Below, in pieces: positions 1-7,950 of a stretch of 64,000 bases of DNA. Within the stretch, counting starts at the first letter, position 1. Every line of letters begins with the position of its first letter. The stretch spans positions 1,240,001 to 1,304,000 of the forward strand of contig OY781040.1 of assembly GCA_963676095.1 (NCBI GenBank), read 5' to 3'. The stretch is from G963676095 sp963676095 (GTDB lineage: Bacteria; Bacteroidota; Bacteroidia; Bacteroidales; Prolixibacteraceae). The notes under the pieces are model-generated. The model ran no database searches. It saw nothing but the letters and a program-made list of their open reading frames with translations, and was not told the origin of the DNA. The position numbers and the translations under genes are program-made.

Positions 1-436
1 AAACGGGAAGAGCCTCGTCTCTCAGCAAACTTACAAAACTTATCTTTCTCCCGCTGTAACCTTTCTTCAGTTCCTCATAAATAAATTCATCGTCAAAATC
101 GATTACAGCTGCATCTTCCCTGTTACATGCGAAAAACACCTTCCGGGGCCTTGCCCAGTAGATGGCCCCGAAACACATCGGACATGGCTCGCAGGAACAA
201 TAGATTGTACAATCTTCCAACTGGAAAGATCCCAGCTTACGACAAGCCTCACGTATTGCAATAATTTCGGCATGAGCTGTCGGGTCGTTTGTCGATGTCA
301 CCTTATTACATCCTTCAGCGATAATCTCATCGTTTCTGACAATTACCGCGCCAAACGGGCCTCCTGCATTCGAATCCATTCCCTCTCCTGCCAAGGCAAT
401 AGCCCTCCTCATAAAATAAAAATCTTTCTCGTTCAT
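1..436 (-). CDS. nucleoside/guanine deaminase, 3' end cut by window edge
   Basis: Reading the minus strand from ATG at 436 gives about 145 residues with no stop before the edge. The product is a zinc-dependent deaminase of the CDA fold, similar to guanine deaminase and tRNA-adenosine/cytosine deaminases. The zinc site is visible as TAHAEIIAI (His ligand and catalytic Glu) followed by CEPCPMCFGA (two Cys ligands). The N-terminal MRRAIALA helix and GGPFGAVIV strand are typical of the family, and the C-terminal part resembles guanine deaminases more than TadA. It hydrolyses an exocyclic amino group of a purine in the cytoplasm; the exact substrate cannot be fixed from sequence. The neighbour at 604-1236 lies on the same strand but looks unrelated in function. 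Confidence 0.85.
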   Translation of the reverse strand, partial: MNEKDFYFMRRAIALAGEGMDSNAGGPFGAVIVRNDEIIAEGCNKVTSTNDPTAHAEIIAIREACRKLGSFQLEDCTIYCSCEPCPMCFGAIYWARPRKVFFACNREDAAVIDFDDEFIYEELKKGYSGRKISFVSLLRDEALPV

Positions 437-603
437 ATTTTCCCGTTTATCAAAGATATAACACCATTTCCCGGCTCTATGCCTTGTACTCCCGCCCTCA
501 TCAAACAGCAAAGCGTGAAACATATCAAACCTTCAAACAAACCAAACAATTCCGACAACATCCAGTTTGCCTGGATTTCGTACTGCCCTTTTGTTCTGCA
601 TGA

Positions 604-1236
604 TTATCTCTTCTCATACCCTACCGGATGATTAAGTACCGGGTACTGGGTATCCTTAAGGTTAAGTACTTTTTTCAATTTTTCCTTATCAAAACCTGCC
701 CTGGGACGGGTCTTGAGTCCTGTTGCAGCGCAAAAAAGAGCAATATTCTGGGACACAATACCGGCATCAATGGCAGCCCACTGTAACCTCAACGAATCTT
801 CCCCGGCCCTAAACCTGGAAATATCCGATACCAGGATAAGGACGACCGGAGCCTCCTGCGTTCCAACCAATCCCCTGAGATCTCCGTTTTTCACAGGTTC
901 CAGTTCCTGCTTGAAAGCATTGTAAAGATAAGCACCTTCTTTCTGAAGTACATACACATCAATATCCTGGGCATTCATTGCCGAGGAAGCCGTACGTTTT
1001 CCTTCTCCGGGCCTGTTTACTCCATTTGCGGCCCACAATAGATCGGAAAGGTCCTGCAATTTTAATTCACTGCCGGACCATTCTTTCACAGATGCCCTGA
1101 CCGATAGCGCTTCCATAACCGATAATCCCCGATCTTTACTATGGTCTGCCAGTTTTATTGTCTGCAATTCCTGAGCAGGAAGGTTTATTGCCAAAAGAAA
1201 AAACAACATGCAAAAAAACAATAATTTCTGTATCAT
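604..1236 (-). CDS. exported nitroreductase-family (SagB/ThcOx-like) protein
   Basis: About 210 residues. The chosen ATG at 1236 gives a clean signal peptide (MIQKLLFFCMLFFLL, then LPAQ); an in-frame ATG at 1263 would add nine residues before it. The mature part shows the SagB-type nitroreductase pattern: VRASVKEW near the start (R-x-S motif for FMN phosphate), LSDLLWAANGVNRPGEGKR, SAMNAQDIDVYV, and a C-terminal GLKTRPRAGFD. Family members bind FMN and act as dimers using NAD(P)H. The signal peptide implies a periplasmic or lipid-facing location, common among Bacteroidota homologues, whose physiological substrate is unknown. It is transcribed divergently from the ilv leader region. Confidence 0.8.
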   Translation of the reverse strand: MIQKLLFFCMLFFLLAINLPAQELQTIKLADHSKDRGLSVMEALSVRASVKEWSGSELKLQDLSDLLWAANGVNRPGEGKRTASSAMNAQDIDVYVLQKEGAYLYNAFKQELEPVKNGDLRGLVGTQEAPVVLILVSDISRFRAGEDSLRLQWAAIDAGIVSQNIALFCAATGLKTRPRAGFDKEKLKKVLNLKDTQYPVLNHPVGYEKR

Positions 1237-1463
1237 AACACAAAATTTAAAGGTTCTGCCCATTTAGCTTTTTAATCTCAAAATTAATTAAATAATTATC
1301 ATCCGGATGTAAAAACGTTTCATCCAGCTTACAGCGTATCAACGAATTGACACCAAGGCAAGAAGCTGATAAAAGCATTGATTCTCAATTACTATTTCAT
1401 ACCGTTGTGCCTCCTCAACTATGAATTTTATATAAATTTTTGTTTTTTACTTTTAAATTAATT

Positions 1464-1492
1464 TTTGTTTTTGAAATTAATTCATACTTTTG
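1464..1492 (+). promoter_or_regulatory. candidate promoter of the ilv leader
   Basis: A perfect Bacteroidota -7 element TACTTTTG lies at 1485-1492, with TTTG at 1464-1467 as a possible -33 element (17-base spacer, slightly short). Transcription would start near 1499, about 25 bases before the first leader peptide. The stretch 1264-1463 is AT-rich and shows no other gene. Confidence 0.55.
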
Positions 1493-1523
1493 CCGGTACA
1501 TATTGAAAAAATCAGTTATACAA

Positions 1524-1592
1524 ATGAAAAAACTGGCTATCATACTTAACGTCGTCGTCCTTCTAGTCGTTGTCATTTCGAAAACGAAGTGA
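1524..1592 (+). CDS. ilvL: ilv leader peptide 1 (attenuator peptide)
   Basis: A 22-codon reading frame beginning MKKLAIILN and ending SKTK-stop (TGA 1590-1592). Thirteen of 22 residues are branched-chain: L4, I6, I7, L8 and the unbroken run VVVLLVVVI at residues 10-18 (codons 1551-1577). The count is six Val, four Leu and three Ile. It is followed at once by a competing antiterminator/terminator pair and then by a second leader. Ribosome stalling on these codons when charged Val-, Leu- or Ile-tRNA is scarce would leave 1589-1597 single-stranded and allow readthrough to ilvD. Its composition and position make this a regulatory peptide, not a functional protein. Confidence 0.9.
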   Translation: MKKLAIILNVVVLLVVVISKTK

Positions 1593-1630
1593 GGATGTCG
1601 CATGTTGGTATATCAGGTAGCCATTCTCAC
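1589..1630 (+). promoter_or_regulatory. antiterminator of ilv attenuator 1
   Basis: GTGAGGATG (1589-1597) can pair with CATTCTCAC (1622-1630): nine consecutive pairs including one G-U. The 3' arm is the 5' half of the downstream terminator stem, so the two helices exclude each other. The 5' arm overlaps the TGA of leader peptide 1, so a ribosome that finishes the peptide covers it and lets the terminator form. A ribosome stalled at codons 10-18 does not cover it. Confidence 0.82.
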
Positions 1631-1651
1631 TTAAAGGGAATGGCTTTTTTT
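1619..1651 (+). terminator. intrinsic terminator of ilv attenuator 1
   Basis: AGCCATTCTC (1619-1628) pairs with GGGAATGGCT (1636-1645) as ten base pairs with one U-G, closing a seven-base ACTTAAA loop. Seven T residues follow (1645-1651). It lies between leader peptide 1 and leader peptide 2, 185 bases before ilvD. Confidence 0.9.
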
Positions 1652-1669
1652 ATTTAATAAAAATTACAA

Positions 1670-1732
1670 ATGAGACATTTTTCAACATATATTCTAGTGG
1701 TGCTTCTAGTCGTCATTCTTAGGTTTTACTGA
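1670..1732 (+). CDS. ilv leader peptide 2 (second tandem attenuator peptide)
   Basis: A 20-codon frame starting MRHFSTY, then ten consecutive branched-chain residues ILVVLLVVIL at positions 8-17 (codons 1691-1720), ending RFY-stop (TGA 1730-1732). It begins 18 bases after the U-tract of terminator 1. CTTCTAGTCGT within the Leu/Val stretch is shared with leader 1, suggesting that the two modules arose by duplication. The peptide is expected to sense Leu, Val and Ile tRNA charging, as leader 1 does. Confidence 0.9.
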   Translation: MRHFSTYILVVLLVVILRFY

Positions 1733-1780
1733 GGAAGGCCGTTTATTGTTGAATAAAAAATTTCAGAAGCCTTTCTCAGT
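1728..1780 (+). promoter_or_regulatory. antiterminator of ilv attenuator 2
   Basis: ACTGAGGAAGGC (1728-1739) pairs with GCCTTTCTCAGT (1769-1780): twelve consecutive pairs with one G-U. This helix uses the 5' arm and loop of terminator 2, so only one of the two can form. The 5' arm overlaps the stop codon of leader peptide 2, exactly as in attenuator 1. Confidence 0.85.
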
Positions 1781-1794
1781 GAGAAAGGCTTTTT
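1768..1794 (+). terminator. intrinsic terminator of ilv attenuator 2
   Basis: AGCCTTTCTC (1768-1777) and GAGAAAGGCT (1781-1790) form a perfect ten-pair stem with a three-base AGT loop, followed by T residues (1790-1794). It ends 43 bases before the ilvD start. The 5' arm differs from that of terminator 1 at a single base. Confidence 0.9.
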
Positions 1795-1836
1795 GTTAGC
1801 TACTAACAGATACTAAAATATTACAGACTAAAAGAC

Positions 1837-3666
1837 ATGCAACACACATTAAGATCTGCAACAACAACTCAAGGCCGGAGAATGGCCGGGGCCCGGAGTT
1901 TATGGCGGGCCAACGGTATGAAAGAAGAGCAATTCGGGAAACCGGTGATTGCCGTAGTGAATTCATTCACCCAGTTTGTCCCCGGACATGTACACCTGCA
2001 TGAAGTGGGCCAGATGATAAAAGCAGAAATTGAAAAATACGGATGTTTTGCAGCCGAATTCAACACCATTGCTATTGATGATGGAATAGCCATGGGACAC
2101 GATGGCATGTTGTATTCACTGCCATCAAGGGACATTATTGCAGACAGTGTTGAATATATGTGCAACGCCCACATGGTTGATGCGATGGTTTGTATCTCCA
2201 ACTGCGACAAAATTACCCCGGGAATGATGATGGCAGCCATGCGCCTCAATATTCCGGCAGTGTTTGTTTCTGGCGGGCCAATGGAAGCCGGGGTTGTCGA
2301 CGGTCAGAAATACGACCTGATTGATTCGATGGTAATGGCGGCCGACCAGAATATTGATGAACAAACACTGTTGAACGTTGAAAAAAATGCCTGTCCTACC
2401 TGTGGCAGTTGCTCCGGAATGTTTACAGCCAACTCGATGAACTGTCTTGCAGAAGCGCTTGGGATAGCACTTCCCGGAAACGGAACAATCGTGGCGACCC
2501 ATGTCAACCGTAAAAGACTTTTCGAAAAAGCAGCCCGGCAAATTGTCGAACTCACCCGCGATTATTACCAGGATGGCAATGAAAACGTACTTCCACGGAA
2601 TATTGCAACAAAAGCTGCATTTAAAAATGCGATGAAATTGGATATTGCGATGGGCGGATCGACAAACACGGTACTCCATATCCTGGCTATTGCCCGTGAA
2701 GCAGAAGTTGACTTCACGATGGACGATATCAACGAGTTATCAAAAATAACGCCTGATCTGTGCAAAGTTGCTCCCAACGGTCAATATCATGTACAGGATG
2801 TCAACCGGGCCGGAGGCATACTCGGCATCCTGGCAGAGCTCAACCGGGGAGGTCACCTGGATACCTCGGTGTACCGGGCCGACGGACTGACACTTCGTGA
2901 AGCACTGGATAAGTATGATGTAATGAGTAAAACTGCCAAAGAAGAAGATGTTGCATTTTATAAATCAGCTCCCTGCGGGTACAGGAACAATGTCATGGGC
3001 TCTCAGGCGAACTATTACAAGGAACTTGACCTTGACCGGACCTCAGGATGTATTCGTGATATCGAACATGCATACAACAAAGACGGAGGGTTAGCTGTTC
3101 TCTACGGGAACATTGCCCAGGATGGCTGTATTGTAAAAACGGCCGGAGTAGATCCTTCCCTGTATACATTCAGGGGTACTGCAAAAGTTTTTGAATCGCA
3201 GGAAGAGGCAGTAAACGGGATCCTTGGGGATGCTGTTCAGTCTGGCGATGTCGTCGTTATACGTTATGAAGGGCCTAAAGGAGGGCCGGGCATGCAGGAG
3301 ATGCTTTACCCCACTTCATACCTGAAATCGATGAAACTGGCCAAGGATTGTGCCCTGCTAACCGATGGCCGTTTCTCCGGGGGAAGTTCGGGCCTTTCTA
3401 TCGGGCATATTTCTCCTGAAGCAGCAGGAGGAGGAGCCATCGCCCTGATAAAGAACGGCGACCAGATTGAAATAGACATACCGGCAAGAAAAATCAACGT
3501 ATTGATTTCCGGGGAAGAGTTAAACAAAAGGAAAGCGGAAGAAGAGGCAAAAGGGGAAAATGCTTATAAACCTACAGGCCGCCAACGAAAAGTAAGTAAG
3601 GCGCTTAAAGCTTATGCCAGCCTGGTATCATCGGCTGACAAAGGGGCTGTTCGCCTGATTGATTAA
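1837..3666 (+). CDS. ilvD: dihydroxy-acid dehydratase
   Basis: 609 residues, full length for IlvD/Edd family dihydroxy-acid dehydratases. It converts 2,3-dihydroxy-isovalerate and -methylvalerate to the 2-oxo acids of valine and isoleucine. The iron-sulfur ligands are visible: SNCDKITPGM (Cys123) and CPTCGSCSGMF starting at residue 186, with an aspartate-rich metal site DDGIAMGHDG at 81-90. Other conserved stretches are MGGSTNTVLH and PKGGPGMQEML near the C-terminus. It is the first gene after the tandem attenuators, with ilvB 23 bases downstream, so both attenuators should set expression of the whole ilvDBNC unit. Confidence 0.97.
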   Translation: MQHTLRSATTTQGRRMAGARSLWRANGMKEEQFGKPVIAVVNSFTQFVPGHVHLHEVGQMIKAEIEKYGCFAAEFNTIAIDDGIAMGHDGMLYSLPSRDIIADSVEYMCNAHMVDAMVCISNCDKITPGMMMAAMRLNIPAVFVSGGPMEAGVVDGQKYDLIDSMVMAADQNIDEQTLLNVEKNACPTCGSCSGMFTANSMNCLAEALGIALPGNGTIVATHVNRKRLFEKAARQIVELTRDYYQDGNENVLPRNIATKAAFKNAMKLDIAMGGSTNTVLHILAIAREAEVDFTMDDINELSKITPDLCKVAPNGQYHVQDVNRAGGILGILAELNRGGHLDTSVYRADGLTLREALDKYDVMSKTAKEEDVAFYKSAPCGYRNNVMGSQANYYKELDLDRTSGCIRDIEHAYNKDGGLAVLYGNIAQDGCIVKTAGVDPSLYTFRGTAKVFESQEEAVNGILGDAVQSGDVVVIRYEGPKGGPGMQEMLYPTSYLKSMKLAKDCALLTDGRFSGGSSGLSIGHISPEAAGGGAIALIKNGDQIEIDIPARKINVLISGEELNKRKAEEEAKGENAYKPTGRQRKVSKALKAYASLVSSADKGAVRLID

Positions 3667-3689
3667 TAAAACAATAAAAATTCATTTAT

Positions 3690-5390
3690 ATGGCTACAAA
3701 TCGTATAACCGGATCGCAGGCAGTTATCCTCTCCTTACTGGAAGAAGGTGTCGACACTATTTTCGGATACCCGGGAGGGGCTATTATGCCAGTTTATGAT
3801 GCACTTTATGACTTTAGTAAAAAAGTAACCCACATATTGACCCGCCATGAGCAAGGAGCAGTCCATGCGGCCGAAGGATATGCCAAAGTGACCGGAAAGG
3901 CCGGCGTTTGTATTGCAACCTCAGGGCCTGGTGCAACCAACCTGATCACAGGCATTGCCGATGCTATGATCGATTCTGTTCCCCTTGTTTGTATTACCGG
4001 GCAGGTCGCTTCACCGTTGCTGGGCACCGATGCATTCCAGGAATCTGATGTTGTCGGGATATCGATGCCCGTCACTAAATGGAATTACCAGGTCACACAG
4101 GCGGATGAAATCCCGGAGGCTATCGCCAAGGCATTTTATATTGCCCAATCGGGACGCCCGGGACCTGTACTTCTTGATATTGCCAAGGATGCACAGTTCC
4201 AGGAACTGGAATCATTCCACTATAAAAAATGTAATAAAATAAGATCTTATATCCCTGAACATCCGGTTGACCCGTTCAAGGTCGAAGCTGCCGCAAAACT
4301 GATTGACCAGGCAAAAAAGCCTCTGCTCCTTTTCGGACAAGGCGTTATTATCGCCCGGGCAGAGGAAGAATTAAGGGCTTTTATCGACAAAACCGGGATT
4401 CCTGCAGCGTGGACATTACTGGGGCTTTCAGCCCTGCCTACCGACCATCCGTTGAATGTTGGGATGCTGGGCATGCACGGAAATTACGGGCCTAACATCA
4501 AAACAAACGAAGCAGACCTGATCATTGCAGTGGGCATGCGTTTTGACGACCGTGTCACCGGAAGGGTCAATGCCTACGCAAAACAGGCAAAAATAATTCA
4601 TCTGGAAGTGGATCCTGCAGAAATAGATAAGATTGTTAAAACAGACGTAGCGGTACTGGGAAATGCCAAGAAATCACTGGCCATGCTGACCGACAATGTA
4701 AAACAGAGCAGGCATGACGACTGGGTTAGCGAATTCCGGGAATGCGACCGTATTGAAAACGAGAAAGTCATCTCAAAAGATATTTATCCTGAGAAACCAG
4801 GTCTGACCATGGGCGAAGCTGTACGTATTGCTTCCGAGAAAACAAACCATGAAGCCATTTTGGTTACAGACGTGGGGCAACAACAGATGATTGCCTCCCG
4901 TTACTTCAGGTTCAAACATTCAAAAAGTAATGTCACTTCGGGAGGATTGGGTACCATGGGCTATGCAATTCCCGCCTCTGTGGGTGCCCAATTGGGTGCT
5001 CCAAACCGCACTGTTGTGACATTCGTTGGAGACGGAGGGTTCCAAATGACATTACAGGAACTCGGGACAATTGTCCAAAACAAACTCCCCATCAAGATTA
5101 TTCTGCTGAATAATAATTTTCTGGGAATGGTACGTCAGTGGCAGCAGTTATTCTTCGAAAAAAGGTATTCGTTTACAGAACTTCAAAACCCTGACTTTGT
5201 CATGATTACCAATGGCTTCGGAATGGCCGCACACAAAGTAACAAAAAGAGAAGACCTGGAAGACGGGATACAAAAGATGATTGACCATCCCGGACCTTAT
5301 CTGTTGGAAGTCGTCGTAGAGAAAGAGGACAATGTTTTTCCGATGGTACCGAGCGGGGCATCTGTTTCAGATATCCTGCTGGAAGCCTAA
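3690..5390 (+). CDS. ilvB: acetolactate synthase, large (catalytic) subunit
   Basis: 566 residues, the usual size. It condenses two pyruvates to 2-acetolactate, or pyruvate with 2-oxobutyrate, using thiamine diphosphate, Mg2+ and FAD. The domain order is normal: an N-terminal TPP-binding half with the catalytic glutamate in TRHEQGAVHAAEGYA (about residues 53-67), a central Rossmann-like domain, and a C-terminal half with the GDGGFQM...LLNNN thiamine-diphosphate motif. It lies 23 bases after ilvD and 40 bases before ilvN, its regulatory partner. It belongs to the attenuated ilv operon. Confidence 0.97.
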   Translation: MATNRITGSQAVILSLLEEGVDTIFGYPGGAIMPVYDALYDFSKKVTHILTRHEQGAVHAAEGYAKVTGKAGVCIATSGPGATNLITGIADAMIDSVPLVCITGQVASPLLGTDAFQESDVVGISMPVTKWNYQVTQADEIPEAIAKAFYIAQSGRPGPVLLDIAKDAQFQELESFHYKKCNKIRSYIPEHPVDPFKVEAAAKLIDQAKKPLLLFGQGVIIARAEEELRAFIDKTGIPAAWTLLGLSALPTDHPLNVGMLGMHGNYGPNIKTNEADLIIAVGMRFDDRVTGRVNAYAKQAKIIHLEVDPAEIDKIVKTDVAVLGNAKKSLAMLTDNVKQSRHDDWVSEFRECDRIENEKVISKDIYPEKPGLTMGEAVRIASEKTNHEAILVTDVGQQQMIASRYFRFKHSKSNVTSGGLGTMGYAIPASVGAQLGAPNRTVVTFVGDGGFQMTLQELGTIVQNKLPIKIILLNNNFLGMVRQWQQLFFEKRYSFTELQNPDFVMITNGFGMAAHKVTKREDLEDGIQKMIDHPGPYLLEVVVEKEDNVFPMVPSGASVSDILLEA

Positions 5391-5430
5391 TCCGAAAAAA
5401 AAGAAGGCGTTGTAACAAAATACATTTAAA

Positions 5431-5973
5431 ATGAAGAAAGAATTTATAATAACTATATTCTCTGAGAATAATATCGGTTTACTGAACCGGATCACAATCA
5501 ATTTTACCAGGAGAAAAATTAATATAGAAAGCCTGACCGTTTCCGGATCGGCAATGAGCGGGATCTCCAAGTTCATCATCGTTGTTAACGAGACAGAAGA
5601 CAAAGTACAGCGGCTCGTTGCCCAACTGGAAAAAATCGTTGATGTACTTAAAGCGTTTTATCACACCAAAGAGGAAATGATTCACCAGGAAATTGCCTTG
5701 TATAAGGTTTCTTCCGGTTCATTGTTCGAAAGTGATGAAATTGAAAGAATGGTGCGTGATTCGGGTGCCCGGATCCTTGAAATTACAAGAGAATACATTG
5801 TCATAGAAAAAACAGGGCATAAGGAAGAAACACAGGAACTGTTCGACAGGTTGAGCAAATTCGGGGTTATGCAGTTCGTCCGTTCAGGGATGATTGCCAT
5901 AACACGTGACCCGATCGAACGATTGTCTGAATTTCTGAAAGAAAGGGATGCCCTGCTAAGCCAGGTCGATTAG
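5431..5973 (+). CDS. ilvN: acetolactate synthase, small (regulatory) subunit
   Basis: 180 residues. An N-terminal ACT domain (IITIFSENNIGLLNRITINF, residues 6-25) is followed by the C-terminal ALS_ss_C domain (from about residue 85). The protein binds the large subunit and gives feedback inhibition by valine. The effector loop Gly-Leu-Leu-Asn-Arg matches the usual valine-binding ACT region. The length is similar to Flavobacteriia and Bacteroidales IlvN, slightly longer than the E. coli IlvH type. A 139-base gap without clear regulatory structure separates it from ilvC. Confidence 0.95.
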   Translation: MKKEFIITIFSENNIGLLNRITINFTRRKINIESLTVSGSAMSGISKFIIVVNETEDKVQRLVAQLEKIVDVLKAFYHTKEEMIHQEIALYKVSSGSLFESDEIERMVRDSGARILEITREYIVIEKTGHKEETQELFDRLSKFGVMQFVRSGMIAITRDPIERLSEFLKERDALLSQVD

Positions 5974-6112
5974 TCACTTTAATTAAAAAACACAAAATGC
6001 AGGCAAGACCTCGGTACCGCTAAAAATCAAATATTTTACGAGGCTTTCTGATAATTATTCGTTTGTTTTGTATTCGGAAAGAAAAACAAAAAATAAATAA
6101 ATCATTCAAAAA

Positions 6113-7588
6113 ATGGCAAATTATTTCAACACACTTCCATTGCGTTTACAGCTCGAACAGCTTGGGAAATGTGAATTCATGGAAAAGTCTGAATTTGCAG
6201 ACGGGGTAAAAAAACTTTTAGGGAAAAAAATCGTTATCGTAGGCTGTGGCGCCCAAGGTTTAAACCAGGGACTTAACCTACGCGATTCCGGCCTTGATGT
6301 TTCTTACACATTACGTGAATCAGCCATTAAGGAAAAAAGACAGTCATTCAAAAATGCCAGTGAAAACGGGTTCAAAGTAGGCATTTACGAGGAAATGATC
6401 CCAACGGCCGACCTTGTTATCAACCTGACTCCGGACAAACAGCATTCAGGCGTTATCAAAGCTGTCATGCCATTAATGAAACATGGGGCCACCCTTTCCT
6501 ATTCGCACGGATTTAACATTGTTGAAGAAGGCATGCAAATCCGTAAAGACATCACCGTAATTATGGTTGCCCCCAAATCGCCGGGAACTGAAGTACGCGA
6601 AGAGTACAAGCGCGGATTCGGTGTTCCCACCCTGATCGCCGTGCACCCCGAAAATGATCCTAATGGGGACGGGATGGACATTGCGAAAGCTTATGCCGTT
6701 GCTACCGGTGCAGATCGTGCCGGAGTACTTCGTTCATCGTTTGTCGCAGAAGTAAAATCAGACCTAATGGGAGAGCAAACGATCCTTTGCGGGTTACTGC
6801 AAACAGGGTCGATCCTGTCGTTCGACAAAATGATTGAAAAAGGAATTGAACCTGGGTATGCATCCAAGCTGATCCAGTATGGATGGGAAGTAATTACGGA
6901 AGCATTAAAACACGGCGGCATCACCAATATGATAGACCGTCTTTCCAACCCGGCGAAAATAAAAGCATTCGAACTTTCAGAAGAAATGAAAGGCATTATG
7001 CGCCCGTTGTTTCAAAAGCATATGGACGACATCATGAGTGGCGAATTCTCTAAAACCATGATGGAAGACTGGGCTGACGGAGACAAGAAACTGCTTACAT
7101 GGCGCGCTGCAACGGCTGAAACTGCATTCGAAAAAACACCTTCTGCCGATATAGAGATTCCCGAACAGGAATATTTCGACAATGGCGTTTTGATGATTGC
7201 TTTTGTCAAGGCCGGAGTTGAGCTGGCATTTGAAACGATGACCGAAGCCGGAATCAAACCGGAATCGGCATACTATGAATCATTGCATGAAACGCCACTT
7301 ATCGCCAACACGATTGCAAGAAAGAAACTTTACGAAATGAACCGGATTATTTCTGACACCGCCGAATATGGTTGTTACCTGTTCGATCACGCGTGCAAAC
7401 CTTTACTGGCCGATTTTATGTCGAAAATAGAGGCTGATGTAATCGGCGAAACCTATGGTGAAGGATACGACAACAGCGTTGACAATGTTCAGTTGATTGC
7501 TGTAAATAAAGCAATCCGTCGCCATCCGGTTGAAATAGTAGGGGAAAAACTCCGTTCGTCGATGACTGCAATGAAAAAGCTTGTCTAA
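6113..7588 (+). CDS. ilvC: ketol-acid reductoisomerase, class II (long form)
   Basis: 491 residues, the size of the long class II enzyme (E. coli type) with a duplicated C-terminal knotted domain, rather than the roughly 330-350-residue class I form. It isomerises and reduces 2-acetolactate to 2,3-dihydroxyisovalerate with NADPH and Mg2+. The Rossmann motif is VGCGAQGLNQGLNLRDSG (residues 44-61), the mobile loop carries LRESAIKEKRQS, with Arg and Ser consistent with NADPH use, and the metal site includes DLMGEQTILCG. It is the last ilv gene; the leu attenuator follows after 182 bases. Confidence 0.96.
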   Translation: MANYFNTLPLRLQLEQLGKCEFMEKSEFADGVKKLLGKKIVIVGCGAQGLNQGLNLRDSGLDVSYTLRESAIKEKRQSFKNASENGFKVGIYEEMIPTADLVINLTPDKQHSGVIKAVMPLMKHGATLSYSHGFNIVEEGMQIRKDITVIMVAPKSPGTEVREEYKRGFGVPTLIAVHPENDPNGDGMDIAKAYAVATGADRAGVLRSSFVAEVKSDLMGEQTILCGLLQTGSILSFDKMIEKGIEPGYASKLIQYGWEVITEALKHGGITNMIDRLSNPAKIKAFELSEEMKGIMRPLFQKHMDDIMSGEFSKTMMEDWADGDKKLLTWRAATAETAFEKTPSADIEIPEQEYFDNGVLMIAFVKAGVELAFETMTEAGIKPESAYYESLHETPLIANTIARKKLYEMNRIISDTAEYGCYLFDHACKPLLADFMSKIEADVIGETYGEGYDNSVDNVQLIAVNKAIRRHPVEIVGEKLRSSMTAMKKLV

Positions 7589-7744
7589 ACAACCTGAAAG
7601 CGGGCTGATAACGGACTGCTTTATTTTTTTATCAGATTATTCTGAACAAAGCGGATTCATTTCTGTTTATATTCCGACGATGAATTCTTTTTTTAAAATT
7701 GTAAATTTAAATGCTGCCAAATTTTCGTTTAAAAAAAAATTTAT

Positions 7745-7752
7745 GATATTTG
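7745..7752 (+). promoter_or_regulatory. possible -7 element of the leu leader
   Basis: GATATTTG matches TAnnTTTG at seven of eight positions and sits 18 bases before leader peptide 3, so the transcript would start roughly at the peptide's initiation region. No convincing -33 TTTG was found at the expected distance. Transcription could instead continue from ilvC. Confidence 0.3.
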
Positions 7753-7770
7753 CAGCGAATCATTGAGCAA

Positions 7771-7842
7771 ATGAACAAAATTAGTCACATATCCATTCTA
7801 GGTATTCTATTCGGTATTCTACTAATCAGGATGCACGACTGA
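7771..7842 (+). CDS. leuL: leu leader peptide (attenuator peptide)
   Basis: A 23-codon frame, MNKISHISILGILFGILLI then RMHD and stop (TGA 7840-7842). Ten of 23 residues are Ile or Leu: six Ile and four Leu. There is no Val, unlike the two ilv leaders. All four Leu codons are CTA, and the block GGTATTCTA occurs twice, so the control region looks built from repeats. The last control codons (Leu17, Leu18, Ile19; 7819-7827) lie 13 bases before the antiterminator arm. The Ile plus Leu content suits an operon making leucine and, through citramalate synthase, 2-oxobutyrate for isoleucine. Confidence 0.9.
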   Translation: MNKISHISILGILFGILLIRMHD

Positions 7843-7888
7843 GAATGGGTATGGGTATAATTGTAAAAAAAGATATAGAGCCATTCTC
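7841..7888 (+). promoter_or_regulatory. antiterminator of leu attenuator
   Basis: GAGAATGG (7841-7848) pairs perfectly with CCATTCTC (7881-7888), the 5' arm of the following terminator stem. The 5' arm begins inside the leader stop codon, the same design as in both ilv attenuators. Confidence 0.83.
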
Positions 7889-7907
7889 CTCAGAGGATGG
7901 CTTTTTT
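7879..7907 (+). terminator. intrinsic terminator of leu attenuator
   Basis: AGCCATTCTC (7879-7888) pairs with GAGGATGGCT (7893-7902) over ten base pairs with one U-G, loop CTCA, followed by T residues 7902-7907. The 5' arm is identical to that of ilv terminator 1. It ends 43 bases before leuA. Confidence 0.9.
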
Positions 7908-7950
7908 AATGCAAAAAAAGACGAAAAACAAATAAATTAATCACTTCATC

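Noticed and set aside
2125..2679. 184-codon minus-strand frame inside ilvD
   Set aside because: His/Cys-rich shadow of a highly conserved gene.
5974..6112. Possible attenuator before ilvC
   Set aside because: A short frame (MQARPRYR) and CCTCG/CGAGG repeat exist, but the frame has no branched-chain codons and no U-tract follows.
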